14,701 bases of DNA from Dietzia timorensis (GTDB taxonomy: Bacteria > Actinomycetota > Actinomycetes > Mycobacteriales > Mycobacteriaceae). Shown here in pieces: positions 5,809-13,077 of this stretch. Position 1 is the stretch's first letter. Every line of letters starts with the position of its first letter. Both the position numbers and the translations under genes were made by a program. The DNA lies in NCBI RefSeq assembly GCF_020742175.1, contig NZ_DYXM01000021.1, positions 1-14,701 of the forward strand. The letters are read 5' to 3'. The notes beneath the pieces are model-generated. The model made no database searches, was not told the origin of the DNA, and saw only the letters and a program-made list of their open reading frames with translations.

Positions 5809-7071
5809 ATGGCATTGGTCGTACAGAAATACGGCGGCTCATCCGTCGAGTCTGCCGAGAGAATTCGCCGCGTCGCCGAGCGCATCGTCGAAACGAAGAA
5901 GGCCGGCAACAAGGTCGTGGTCGTCGCCTCCGCGATGGGCGACACCACCGACGATCTGCTCGACCTCGCCGAGCAGGTCTGCCCCGCGCCGCCGCAGCGC
6001 GAGCTCGACATGCTGCTCACCTCCGGCGAGCGCATCTCCAACGCCTTGCTGGCGATGGCGATCTCCTCGTTCGGCATGGAGGCCCGCTCGTTCACCGGGT
6101 CGCAGGCCGGCATCATCACCACGAGCCGGCACGGCGACAGCCGCATCATCGACGTCACTCCCGGCCGCCTCCAGGAGGCGCTGGAGGACGATTCGATCGT
6201 CATCGTCGCCGGCTTCCAGGGCGTCTCCCAGGAATCCAAGGACGTGACGACCCTCGGCCGTGGCGGCTCGGACACCACTGCCGTCGCGCTGGCCGCCGCG
6301 TTGGAGGCCGACGTGTGCGAGATCTACTCGGACGTCGACGGCATCTACACCGCCGACCCTCGCATCGCCGCCGACGCCCAGAAGCTCGACAAGATCTCCT
6401 TCGAGGAGATGCTCGAGATGGCTGCGGTCGGCTCGAAGATCCTCAACCTGCGCAGCGTCGAGTTCGCGCGCCGATACCACGTGCCGCTGCGCGTGCGTTC
6501 CTCGTACACCAACAACCCCGGCACCCTCGTGGCCGGATCGATGGAGGACATCCCCGTGGAAGATGCAGTACTCACCGGAGTAGCCCACGACGCTTCGGAA
6601 GCCAAGATCACCGTTGTCGGCATCCCCGACCGCCCGGGTTTCGCCGGCCGGATCTTCCGCATCGTCGCCGACGCGGAGATCAACATCGACATGGTGCTCC
6701 AGAACGTCTCCAAGGCCGAGGGGCGCACCGACATCACCTTCACGTGCCCGCTCGCCGCGGGCCCGAGGGCCGTCGAGCTGCTCACCAAGGCCAAGGAAGA
6801 TCTCGAGATCGACAAGGTGCTCTACGACGACTCGGTCGGCAAGGTCTCCCTCGTCGGCGCCGGGATGAAGTCCCACCCGGGTGTGACGGCGAAGTTCTGT
6901 GAAGCCCTGAGTGAGGCGGGGGTCAACATCGAGCTCATCTCCACCTCGGAGATCCGGATCTCCGTGCTGTGCCGCGAAAGCGAACTCGAAGACGCCGTTC
7001 GCGCACTGCACACCGCCTTCGAGCTGGGGGGCGACGAAGAGGCCGTCGTCCACGCCGGTACCGGGCGGTAG
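5809..7071 (+). CDS. lysC: Aspartokinase, alpha subunit
   Basis: Phosphorylates aspartate to aspartyl-4-phosphate, the entry to lysine, threonine, methionine and diaminopimelate synthesis. The product is 420 residues; the C. glutamicum enzyme has 421. The amino-acid kinase domain is at about 1-240, with KYGGSS at 7-12 and the nucleotide-site segment GRGGSDTT. Two ACT domains follow (about 255-410), where lysine plus threonine bind. Positions matching the C. glutamicum feedback-resistance sites keep the sensitive residues (Ala279, Ser301, Thr308 and Thr311 equivalents), so normal feedback control is expected. ATG at 5809 is chosen because MALVVQKYGGSS is the family N-terminus; GGAGG lies 13 nt upstream, rather far. 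The open frame continues upstream to 5704 without homology. Operon with asd, 76 bp downstream. Confidence 0.97.
   Translation: MALVVQKYGGSSVESAERIRRVAERIVETKKAGNKVVVVASAMGDTTDDLLDLAEQVCPAPPQRELDMLLTSGERISNALLAMAISSFGMEARSFTGSQAGIITTSRHGDSRIIDVTPGRLQEALEDDSIVIVAGFQGVSQESKDVTTLGRGGSDTTAVALAAALEADVCEIYSDVDGIYTADPRIAADAQKLDKISFEEMLEMAAVGSKILNLRSVEFARRYHVPLRVRSSYTNNPGTLVAGSMEDIPVEDAVLTGVAHDASEAKITVVGIPDRPGFAGRIFRIVADAEINIDMVLQNVSKAEGRTDITFTCPLAAGPRAVELLTKAKEDLEIDKVLYDDSVGKVSLVGAGMKSHPGVTAKFCEALSEAGVNIELISTSEIRISVLCRESELEDAVRALHTAFELGGDEEAVVHAGTGR
6556..7071 (+). CDS. lysC: Aspartokinase beta subunit (internal in-frame start)
   Basis: In C. glutamicum the aspartokinase is an alpha2-beta2 enzyme. 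Its beta subunit is translated from a GTG inside lysC and contains only the ACT regulatory domains. The same arrangement is seen here: GTG at 6556-6558 (Val in MEDIPVEDAVLTG) has GGAGG at 6543-6547, 8 nt upstream. The product would be 171 residues, against 172 in C. glutamicum. An ATG at 6541 is also in frame but lacks a ribosome site. The internal start is inferred by homology and spacing. Confidence 0.7.
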   Translation: MEDAVLTGVAHDASEAKITVVGIPDRPGFAGRIFRIVADAEINIDMVLQNVSKAEGRTDITFTCPLAAGPRAVELLTKAKEDLEIDKVLYDDSVGKVSLVGAGMKSHPGVTAKFCEALSEAGVNIELISTSEIRISVLCRESELEDAVRALHTAFELGGDEEAVVHAGTGR

Positions 7072-7147
7072 ACTCGAGAAATAGAAGAGCCTCCGCCGTC
7101 ATAGATGGTGGGTGCGTCTACCCCATACAAAGGAGTTTGAACGACTG

Positions 7148-8185
7148 ATGACCACGCTCGCCGTAGTCGGTGCCACCGGACAGGTGGGGCGCGTGATGCG
7201 CACCCTGCTGGAAGAGCGCGAATTTCCGGCAGACCGCGTCCGCTTTTTCGCCTCCTCCCGCAGCGCGGGCACGAAGCTGCCGTTCCGCGGTGAGGAGATC
7301 GAGGTCGAAGACGTCGCCGCGACGACCGACGGGCAGCTCGCCGGGATTGACATCGCGCTGTTCTCCGCCGGAGGCACGCTGAGCAAGGAGCAGGCTCCTC
7401 GCTTTGCCGGCACCGGGGCGATCGTCGTGGACAACTCCTCGGCATGGCGCAAGGACCCCGACGTTCCTCTCGTGGTGTCCGAGGTCAACCCTGACGACGC
7501 GAAGAAGACGCCGAAGGGCATCATCGCGAACCCGAACTGCACGACGATGGCTGCGATGCCCGTGCTCAAGGCGCTGCACAACGCTGCCGGGCTGACTCGC
7601 CTCGTGGTCTCCTCGTACCAGGCCGTGTCCGGTTCCGGGCTCGCCGGCGTCGCCGCGCTGCAGGAGCAGGTCCGCGCCAACGTCGACGGCATGGACGCGC
7701 TCGTGTCCGACGGTTCGTCGCTCAAGGCCGAGGACACCGGGCCGTACGTCGAGCCGATCGCGTTCAACGCGCTTCCGCTCGCCGGCTCGATCGTCGATGA
7801 CGGCACTTTGGAGACCGACGAGGAGCAGAAGCTGCGCAACGAATCGCGCAAGATCCTCGGACTCCCGGACCTGCTCGTCGCCGGCACCTGCGTGCGCGTG
7901 CCGGTGTTCACCGGCCACACGATGAGCATCAATGCGACGTTCTCCGAGGAGATCACGCCCGATAAGGCGCGCGAGATCCTCGAGAACGCGCCCGGCGTCG
8001 TCTACGACGACGTGCCCACTCCGCTCAAGGCTGCGGGCCAGGACCCGTCGCTTGTGGGGCGTATCCGCCAGGATTACTCGGTCGAGGGGCGCCACGGGCT
8101 CAACCTCGTGGTGTCCGGCGATAACCTGCGCAAGGGTGCCGCGCTCAACACGATTCAGATCGCCGAGCTGCTGGTGAACACCTAG
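7148..8185 (+). CDS. asd: Aspartate-semialdehyde dehydrogenase
   Basis: Reduces aspartyl-4-phosphate to aspartate-4-semialdehyde with NADPH, the step after LysC. The product is 345 residues, normal for the family. An N-terminal nucleotide-binding fold has VGATGQVGRVM (7-17). The catalytic cysteine is Cys131 in NPNCTT, and the acid/base histidine is His257 in FTGHTMS. The C-terminal RIRQDYSVEGRHGLNLVVSGDNLRKGAALN segment is typical of the family. ATG at 7148 is preceded by AAAGGAG (7129-7135) at 12 nt; the frame opens earlier at 7112 but without family homology. It is 76 bp downstream of lysC with no terminator between them, so cotranscribed, and a strong terminator follows. Confidence 0.97.
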   Translation: MTTLAVVGATGQVGRVMRTLLEEREFPADRVRFFASSRSAGTKLPFRGEEIEVEDVAATTDGQLAGIDIALFSAGGTLSKEQAPRFAGTGAIVVDNSSAWRKDPDVPLVVSEVNPDDAKKTPKGIIANPNCTTMAAMPVLKALHNAAGLTRLVVSSYQAVSGSGLAGVAALQEQVRANVDGMDALVSDGSSLKAEDTGPYVEPIAFNALPLAGSIVDDGTLETDEEQKLRNESRKILGLPDLLVAGTCVRVPVFTGHTMSINATFSEEITPDKAREILENAPGVVYDDVPTPLKAAGQDPSLVGRIRQDYSVEGRHGLNLVVSGDNLRKGAALNTIQIAELLVNT

Positions 8186-8201
8186 GGCTCGTCTTCGCTT
8201 A

Positions 8202-8244
8202 ATGCCCCGGCCGGGATTCTCCCGGTCGGGGCATCGCTGATTTT
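8202..8244 (+). terminator. lysC-asd operon terminator
   Basis: A 15-bp stem (8202-8216 with 8220-8234, one G-U pair) with a 3-nt loop TTC, then CGCTGATTTT. It begins 17 bp after the asd stop codon. Confidence 0.92.
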
Positions 8245-8443
8245 GGGCGGATTCTCGGTTGCGGGGCTTCGGCTCGGCGGCTACCGGTGGCGGCTGCACG
8301 CGTGAACCTCAAGCTAGAACCTCTACAAAGGTTGCAGTCAAGGGTTCGCATCGACACGTTCCATTCACGCCGAAACGGCGATGCCGCGCGCCCGGGCTCC
8401 CTAAAGTTCCCTGGGACGAACGCGAAATCGAGGGAGCGCATTC
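8245..8443 (+). promoter_or_regulatory. Upstream region of the secreted propeller gene
   Basis: No gene is seen. GAACCTC is directly repeated at 8304-8310 and 8317-8323. The second copy also forms an inverted repeat with AGGTT at 8329-8333 (AACCT-N6-AGGTT), suggesting an operator. TAAAGT (8402-8407) is a possible -10. AGGGAG (8431-8436) is the ribosome site, 7 nt before the ATG. Confidence 0.4.
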
Positions 8444-10084
8444 ATGGCCCGGCACAAGAATGGCACGAGGCGAGTCACGAAGACGAAGGCCAGGAAACTC
8501 GCGACCCGGGCGGTGACGGTGCTGGCGCTCGCGGCGTCCGCGGGAATGGGAGCGCAGGCCGTCGCCGCACCCGCCGGTCCGGTTCCCGGCACTCCGGGGC
8601 TCGGCCCGCTCGGCACCGCCGCGGTGCATGGCGACATCTACTCCACGGACACGATCCCCGGCGTCGGACCCGGCCCGAACCCGGCGGTCGCCGCGTCGAT
8701 ACCGGGCGGCACCTGCTCGTCCGTGTTCGTCGGCGCCGACGGCGTGCCGGTCGCGCTGTGCACGGCGTACGTCGGCACGGATCCGGTCGAGTTCACCCCG
8801 CCCACGGTTGTCGCCTTCGACCCGTCCACCGCGCAGCCTGTGGCCCGCGTCCAACTGGCCAAGGGCGCGCTGCTCGGCGGGGTCTACGGATACATGGACG
8901 ACCAAGACCGAGTCGTCGTCGCCGATGGCAACCACGTCCTCCATGCCATCGGCCACGTCCGGGACGACGCCGGCCGCTGGAGTATGACCGACGACGTCCT
9001 CGCCGACCTTGCGCCAGCTCTCGAACCCGGCGACCACATCACCGGACTCGCCCCGGGAACCGACGGCCGCATCTGGTTTGTCACCGTGGACTCGCGCGTC
9101 GGCACGGTCCGTCCCGGCAAACCGGATTCGCTTCGCATCCTCGACCTTCCCGAAGCGGCAGGATCGCCCGCCGGCGAGCGGGTGTCCAACGGCATCACCG
9201 TCCGTCCCGGCGGCGCCTCGGTCATGACCTCCCACGCCCTCTACGAGATAACCCAGGATGACGGCGGAGCCCCGCAGCTCGCGTGGCGCCGCGATTATGA
9301 GCGCGGGGGCGCGCGGCACCCGGGCATGCTCGCCCACGGTTCGGGCTCGACCCCGACATACTTCGGCCCCCACGGCGACGACTTCGTGGCCTACCTGGAC
9401 GCCGCGGACCGCTCGACGCTGTTCGTGCTCGACCGGGCGAGCGGCGAGGTGCGGTGCGAGATGCCGGCGTTCGCGACGACGCTCGACCCGGACACGGCCG
9501 CCGCCGACGGCCGACTCATCGATGGGCCCGCACAGTCGGAGAATTCGCCGATCGCCCTGGAGTCAAGTGGTGGCGGAGAATGGTCGATCATCATCGCGAA
9601 CACGTACGGATACGAGTACATGCCGATGGCGGTCGATGGACCTGCGGTGCCGGCGCATGCGCCGTACAGGGGAGGAATGACCTCCGTCGTCACAGATGGT
9701 TCGGGTTGCCACAGGGCGTGGACGCAGCACTCCCGGACGGCGACGCTGCCCAAGGCGACGACCGACGACCGGCTGATCCATGGGCTCGCCTACGGCGACC
9801 TGCCCGAGGTCCCGGCGCAGTCCGCGGAACTCCCCGGTGCGGGGGAGGCCGAACGCGGTCTGGGTGACGCCGTGTCGACCGGGCTCGCGCAGAAAGTCGG
9901 GCCGGTGTTCTATACGGCTGTAGATGCCGACACCGGTGAAGAGGTCATCCGGAGCAAGGTCGGTGATGCGCCGGTAGACGAGCCGATGGAACTCACCGGA
10001 ACCGTGGCGCCGTCGACCGATGGCGGGCCGGGCGTCTATTGGCAGGCGACGATGGGGCGCATGTTGCGTATTGGGGCGGCCTAG
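8444..10084 (+). CDS. Secreted beta-propeller-like protein of unknown function
   Basis: 546-residue exported protein that I cannot assign to a named family. The N-terminus has a long basic segment (1-22), a hydrophobic core (AVTVLALAASAGMGAQAVA) and a likely Sec cleavage site near residue 41; there is no twin-arginine motif. The mature part has repeated short beta-strand blocks with Gly-Asp turns, such as TDGRIWFVTVDSRVGTV (206-222), VSNGITVRPGGASVMTSHALYEI (247-269) and STLFVLDRASGEVRCEM (324-340). These recall a quinoprotein/SMP-30-like propeller. Only four cysteines are present (91, 106, 338, 422), suggesting two disulfides. No transmembrane anchor, lipobox or sorting signal is seen at the C-terminus. 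ATG at 8444 has a good ribosome site. It stands alone between the asd terminator and furA. Function unknown; the fold is inferred. Confidence 0.75.
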   Translation: MARHKNGTRRVTKTKARKLATRAVTVLALAASAGMGAQAVAAPAGPVPGTPGLGPLGTAAVHGDIYSTDTIPGVGPGPNPAVAASIPGGTCSSVFVGADGVPVALCTAYVGTDPVEFTPPTVVAFDPSTAQPVARVQLAKGALLGGVYGYMDDQDRVVVADGNHVLHAIGHVRDDAGRWSMTDDVLADLAPALEPGDHITGLAPGTDGRIWFVTVDSRVGTVRPGKPDSLRILDLPEAAGSPAGERVSNGITVRPGGASVMTSHALYEITQDDGGAPQLAWRRDYERGGARHPGMLAHGSGSTPTYFGPHGDDFVAYLDAADRSTLFVLDRASGEVRCEMPAFATTLDPDTAAADGRLIDGPAQSENSPIALESSGGGEWSIIIANTYGYEYMPMAVDGPAVPAHAPYRGGMTSVVTDGSGCHRAWTQHSRTATLPKATTDDRLIHGLAYGDLPEVPAQSAELPGAGEAERGLGDAVSTGLAQKVGPVFYTAVDADTGEEVIRSKVGDAPVDEPMELTGTVAPSTDGGPGVYWQATMGRMLRIGAA

Positions 10085-10099
10085 GCCCAACCGTATGCA

Positions 10100-10115
10100 A
10101 GTGATGAAGGTCACA
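10100..10115. promoter_or_regulatory. Candidate GlxR/CRP binding site upstream of furA
   Basis: AGTGA-TGAAGG-TCACA matches the CRP-family consensus TGTGA-N6-TCACA at nine of ten positions. GlxR, the cAMP-binding regulator of corynebacteria, and mycobacterial CRP use this consensus. The centre lies about 109 bp upstream of the predicted furA transcription start and 24 bp after the end of the propeller gene. Activation or repression cannot be told from position. Confidence 0.55.
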
Positions 10116-10179
10116 CTTAGAGTTCGAAGTCTACCCTTGGCTTAATTTCAATCAGTACAAAAATTATGTTTGAACAAAA

Positions 10180-10194
10180 CTGGAACTATTCCAG
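10180..10194. promoter_or_regulatory. 15-bp palindrome over the furA -35, likely FurA operator
   Basis: CTGGAA-CTA-TTCCAG is a perfect 6-3-6 inverted repeat. It contains the predicted furA -35 (TGGAAC, 10181-10186), so a bound dimer would block the promoter. Mycobacterial FurA represses its own promoter from a site over the -35, which supports autoregulation here. Confidence 0.55.
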
Positions 10195-10217
10195 AAAGGG
10201 CGCTATGGTTGGAGTCA
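10181..10217 (+). promoter_or_regulatory. furA promoter, leaderless
   Basis: -35 TGGAAC (10181-10186), a 17-bp spacer and -10 TATGGT (10204-10209) would place the start of transcription at or next to the A of the furA ATG at 10217. The GGAG at 10211-10214 is only 2 nt from that ATG, too close to work as a ribosome site, which also favours a leaderless message. Confidence 0.5.
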
Positions 10218-10675
10218 TGACAACCGAGAACCCCGTAGCGGCGAAGCTGCGCGAGTCGGGATTGCGGGTCACCGCACCCCGTCTCGCGGTGTTCAACGTT
10301 GTCGACAAGAAGGCGCATATTCCAGCGGAAGATGTGGCATCGGACGTCCGTGCACAGCTGGGCACGGTGTCGACACAGACCGTGTACGACGCTCTGCGCA
10401 CTCTTGTGGAAGTCGGTCTCATCAGTCGGCTCGAACCCGCCGGACATCCGGCGCTCTACGAAACCCGGATCGGCGACAATCACCACCATGTGGTGTGCCG
10501 CGAATGCGGGCGGGTCGAGGACGTGTCCTGCGCGATCGGAGAGGCCCCGTGCCTCGACGCCGCGGAGGACCACGGGTTCACCATCGACGAGGCCGAAATC
10601 GTCTACTGGGGCACCTGCCCCGACTGTGCGAAGAGCGCGGCCGCCACCAAGGCCGCCGAATCGCCTCCCCGGTAG
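10217..10675 (+). CDS. furA: Fur-family peroxide-sensing repressor FurA
   Basis: 152-residue DNA-binding repressor, closely resembling mycobacterial FurA, which controls the neighbouring catalase gene and itself and is released by peroxide. A winged-helix domain covers about 1-80 (LRVTAPRLAVF, then VSTQTVYDALRTLVEVGLI as recognition helix). A metal/dimer domain follows, with GDNHHHVVCRECG (His89-91, Cys94, Cys97) and a C-terminal WGTCPDC (Cys134, Cys137); the two CxxC pairs fit a structural zinc site. ATG at 10217 is chosen because the distance from start to LRVT equals that recalled for M. tuberculosis FurA and because a leaderless promoter fits. ATG at 10205 (AAAGGG 4 nt upstream) would add four residues and cannot be excluded. 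Followed after 56 bp by katA, probably one operon. Confidence 0.9.
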   Translation: MTTENPVAAKLRESGLRVTAPRLAVFNVVDKKAHIPAEDVASDVRAQLGTVSTQTVYDALRTLVEVGLISRLEPAGHPALYETRIGDNHHHVVCRECGRVEDVSCAIGEAPCLDAAEDHGFTIDEAEIVYWGTCPDCAKSAAATKAAESPPR

Positions 10676-10731
10676 CCTGCACGATTCATTCCCTAACCTG
10701 CCCACAACATGCCCATAACGGAGGGTCTGAA

Positions 10732-12273
10732 ATGACGAACGAGAACATCCATCCGGCGGACCGCGGGTCCGTCGACATTCCGGCCGGATCGCCGACGACC
10801 ATGAACAGCGGCGTCGCTGTCCCCAGCGACGAGTACTCGGCGCAGGTCGGACAGCAGGGACCGCACCCGAGCCACGACGTGTATCTCATCGAGAAGCTCG
10901 CGCAGTTCAACCGCGAGCGCGTTCCGGAGCACCTCGTGCACGCGAAGGGGTCGGGAGCGTTCGGCGAACTCGAGGTCACCGAGGACATCTCGAAGTGGAC
11001 CAAGGCGGACTTCCTGCAGAAGGGCAAGAAGACCCCGATGCTGGCGCGTTTCTCCACCGTCGCCGGCGAGCAGGGCTCCCCGGACACGTGGCGCGACCCG
11101 CGCGGTTTCGCGCTCAAGTTCTACACCGAGGACGGCAACTACGACCTCGTGGGTAACAACACCCCGGTGTTCTTCGTCCGCGACGCGATCAAGTTCCCCG
11201 ACTTCATCCGTTCGCAGAAGCGTAAGGCTGGCTCGGGTCTGCGCAACAACGCGATGCAGTGGGACTTCTGGACGCTGTCGCCGGAGTCCACGCACCAGGT
11301 GACCTGGTTGATGGGCGACCGTGGCCTGCCGAAGAGCTACCGCCACATGGACGGTTTCGGTTCGCACACCTACCAGTTCATCAACGAGGCCGGCGAGCGG
11401 AACTGGGTGAAGTTCCACTTCAAGACCGATCAGGGCATCGACTACCTCACCCAGGATGAGGCCGACAAGCTCGCCGGTACCGACCCGGACCTGCACCGCA
11501 AGGACCTTTTCCAGTCGATCCAGAACGGCGACTACCCGTCCTGGACCCTCTACGTGCAGATCATGCCGACGGACGAGGCGGACGGCTACCGCTTCAACCC
11601 GTTCGACCTCACCAAGGTCTGGTCGCAGAAGGACTACCCGCTGCACAAGGTGGGCACGATGACCCTCAACCGCAACCCGCTCAACTTCTTCGCGCAGATC
11701 GAGCAGGCCGCCTTCGAACCGTCGAACCTCGTCCCCGGTATCGGCTTTTCGCCGGACAAGATGCTGCTCGGCCGCGTGTTCTCGTACGCGGATATCCATC
11801 GTTACCGGATCGGCTCGAACTACCAGCAGCTCCCGGTCAACCAGCCGCTCGTGCCCGTCAACTCGTACGCGAAGGACGGACACCTGGCATACCAGTTCAA
11901 TCACCCCGCCGTCGCCGAGTACTACCCGAACTCGACCGGTGGCCCGGCCGCACAGCCGGAGCGTGCCTTCGACCTCGGCGAGTGGGACACCAAGGGTGCC
12001 AACATCTACCGCGGCCAGTACGTCCAGCACGCGGAGGACTCCGACCAGGCACAGGCCACGACCCTCTACCGCGACGTCATGGACGACGCGGCTCGTGAGC
12101 GCATCGTCGGCAACATCGTCGGCCACGTCTCGGCGATCGACCCGTCGGAGACCGATCTTCTCGAGCGTGTCTACGCATACTGGGGCGCGGTCGACGAGGA
12201 TCTCGGCCGCAAGGTCCGCGACGGAGTCGAGTCGAACCCGAACCGTGGCGACGCCAAGCTCGGCTGGAACTAG
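10732..12273 (+). CDS. katA: Monofunctional haem catalase
   Basis: Converts hydrogen peroxide to water and oxygen in the cytosol. The product is 513 residues, typical of small-subunit (clade 3) catalases. The catalytic histidine is His70 (VPEHLVHAKGSGAFG), the distal asparagine is in DLVGNNTPVFF (142-143), and the proximal haem tyrosine is Tyr352 in RVFSYADIHRYRIG. The FSTVAGEQGSPDTWRDPRGFA segment is also conserved. ATG at 10732 has GGAGGG 6 nt upstream; the open frame runs back into furA but without homology. It is 56 bp downstream of furA with no terminator between, so regulation through the furA promoter is expected. Two hairpins follow the stop. It is a katA-type enzyme beside furA, where mycobacteria instead have catalase-peroxidase katG. 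Confidence 0.97.
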   Translation: MTNENIHPADRGSVDIPAGSPTTMNSGVAVPSDEYSAQVGQQGPHPSHDVYLIEKLAQFNRERVPEHLVHAKGSGAFGELEVTEDISKWTKADFLQKGKKTPMLARFSTVAGEQGSPDTWRDPRGFALKFYTEDGNYDLVGNNTPVFFVRDAIKFPDFIRSQKRKAGSGLRNNAMQWDFWTLSPESTHQVTWLMGDRGLPKSYRHMDGFGSHTYQFINEAGERNWVKFHFKTDQGIDYLTQDEADKLAGTDPDLHRKDLFQSIQNGDYPSWTLYVQIMPTDEADGYRFNPFDLTKVWSQKDYPLHKVGTMTLNRNPLNFFAQIEQAAFEPSNLVPGIGFSPDKMLLGRVFSYADIHRYRIGSNYQQLPVNQPLVPVNSYAKDGHLAYQFNHPAVAEYYPNSTGGPAAQPERAFDLGEWDTKGANIYRGQYVQHAEDSDQAQATTLYRDVMDDAARERIVGNIVGHVSAIDPSETDLLERVYAYWGAVDEDLGRKVRDGVESNPNRGDAKLGWN

Positions 12274-12285
12274 TCCCAGCCGGAC

Positions 12286-12319
12286 GTGACCCAGCGCCGG
12301 TTCGCCCGGCGCGAGTCAC
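12286..12319 (+). terminator. First hairpin after katA
   Basis: Outer GTGAC/GTCAC (12286-12290 with 12315-12319) and inner GCGCCGG/CCGGCGC (12294-12300 with 12306-12312) pairs form a hairpin 12 bp after the katA stop. There is no U-tract; it probably adds to the main terminator or protects the 3' end. Confidence 0.6.
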
Positions 12320-12328
12320 ACCTGCCCG

Positions 12329-12373
12329 AGGCGCTTCCCCGTGCTCCAAGCGAGCGCGGGGCAGCGCCTTTTC
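12329..12373 (+). terminator. Main katA terminator
   Basis: A long stem pairs AGGCGCT (12329-12335) with AGCGCCT (12363-12369), continues past one mismatch with CCCCGTGCTC (12337-12346) to GAGCGCGGGG (12352-12361, one G-U), and is followed by TTTTC. It is a strong intrinsic terminator. Confidence 0.9.
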
Positions 12374-12636
12374 TCGTCGCCGGCGCGCAAGCGCCACCAC
12401 TTATGACGGCGGATCTGAGCACCTACCAAGCGACCGCCGAATTCTTCCGGCTGTCATTGAGGCATCAACAACGCCGCATCGTGCTCTGCGCAGTGCTGCC
12501 GGATAGCCGGAGCGAGGCCAATCTACAAGTGTCAAGGTGAGCGAAAACTTAGCTGTTAACGTCTCCGGCGAACCGGGCCGATGTACCGAGTGGACAGAGC
12601 CACACCCCTCAAGAGCGCTACGGAAGGATGCTCGTC
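12374..12636 (+). promoter_or_regulatory. Upstream region of the small secreted pair
   Basis: No gene is seen in this stretch; an open frame at 12286-12540 runs through two terminators and has no recognisable protein features. The segment 12521-12565 is AT-richer than its surroundings and holds TGTCAA (12530-12535) and TGTTAAC (12554-12560), a weak promoter candidate. GGAAGG (12622-12627) is the ribosome site, 9 nt before the chosen ATG. Confidence 0.35.
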
Positions 12637-13047
12637 ATGTCGAAGAAGGCCCTCTCCATCGCAGCCGCCACCCTGTTCGCCCTCGGTGTCGGAGCTCCGG
12701 CCGCCTCGGCCCAGCAGACCGCCACACCGAAACCCGCTCCGAATCCCGTCGGCCAGATCCTCGGCGACGGTCCCAAGGGCGGAATCGAAACCCCGCCGTC
12801 GATTGGCAGCCTCGACACCGACCAGTCGAAGCCGCTCATCGACGCGATCACCACGACCAACACCAGCGATCCGATGAACGAGATGGACTGCATCACGACA
12901 CACTTCGAGCAGATGAACACCGACGCGAAGACCTGGGGATACACCGGGTGCGAGGCCGACGAAGAGGGCAACTGGACGTTCACCTGGCAGTCTCTCGCTC
13001 CCGAGTTCGCATTCCTCGAGCCGTTCATCGTCTACGCCGACGCCTAA
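12637..13047 (+). CDS. Small secreted protein A, C-X19-C family
   Basis: 136-residue exported protein of unknown function. A clear Sec signal (MSKKALSIAAATLFALGVGAPAASA) ends at residue 25. A Pro/Gly-rich linker (26-60) leads to a conserved C-terminal domain of about 75 residues with two cysteines, Cys85 and Cys105, that probably pair outside the cell. After Cys105 comes EADEEGNWTFTWQSLAPEFAFLEPF, acidic and aromatic. The next gene encodes a paralogue with the same cysteine spacing. ATG at 12637 is chosen over the ATG at 12628 because GGAAGG abuts the latter with no spacer. No transmembrane anchor is seen. Cotranscribed with its paralogue 30 bp downstream. I recognise no named family; a cell-envelope or secreted-partner role is a guess. 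Confidence 0.8.
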   Translation: MSKKALSIAAATLFALGVGAPAASAQQTATPKPAPNPVGQILGDGPKGGIETPPSIGSLDTDQSKPLIDAITTTNTSDPMNEMDCITTHFEQMNTDAKTWGYTGCEADEEGNWTFTWQSLAPEFAFLEPFIVYADA

Positions 13048-13077
13048 ATAATCCCCTCGACGACAAGGACTTCTCTC

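Noticed and set aside
5839..7053. Minus-strand open frame opposite lysC
   Set aside because: Shadow of lysC; no recognisable domain.
7118..8299. Minus-strand open frame opposite asd, running through the asd terminator
   Set aside because: Shadow of asd with no domain and no ribosome site.
10693..12126. Minus-strand open frame opposite katA
   Set aside because: Shadow of katA; repetitive Val/Arg/Glu composition without a fold signature.
12286..12540. 84-codon open frame after katA
   Set aside because: It starts in the first katA hairpin, runs through the main terminator and shows no protein features.
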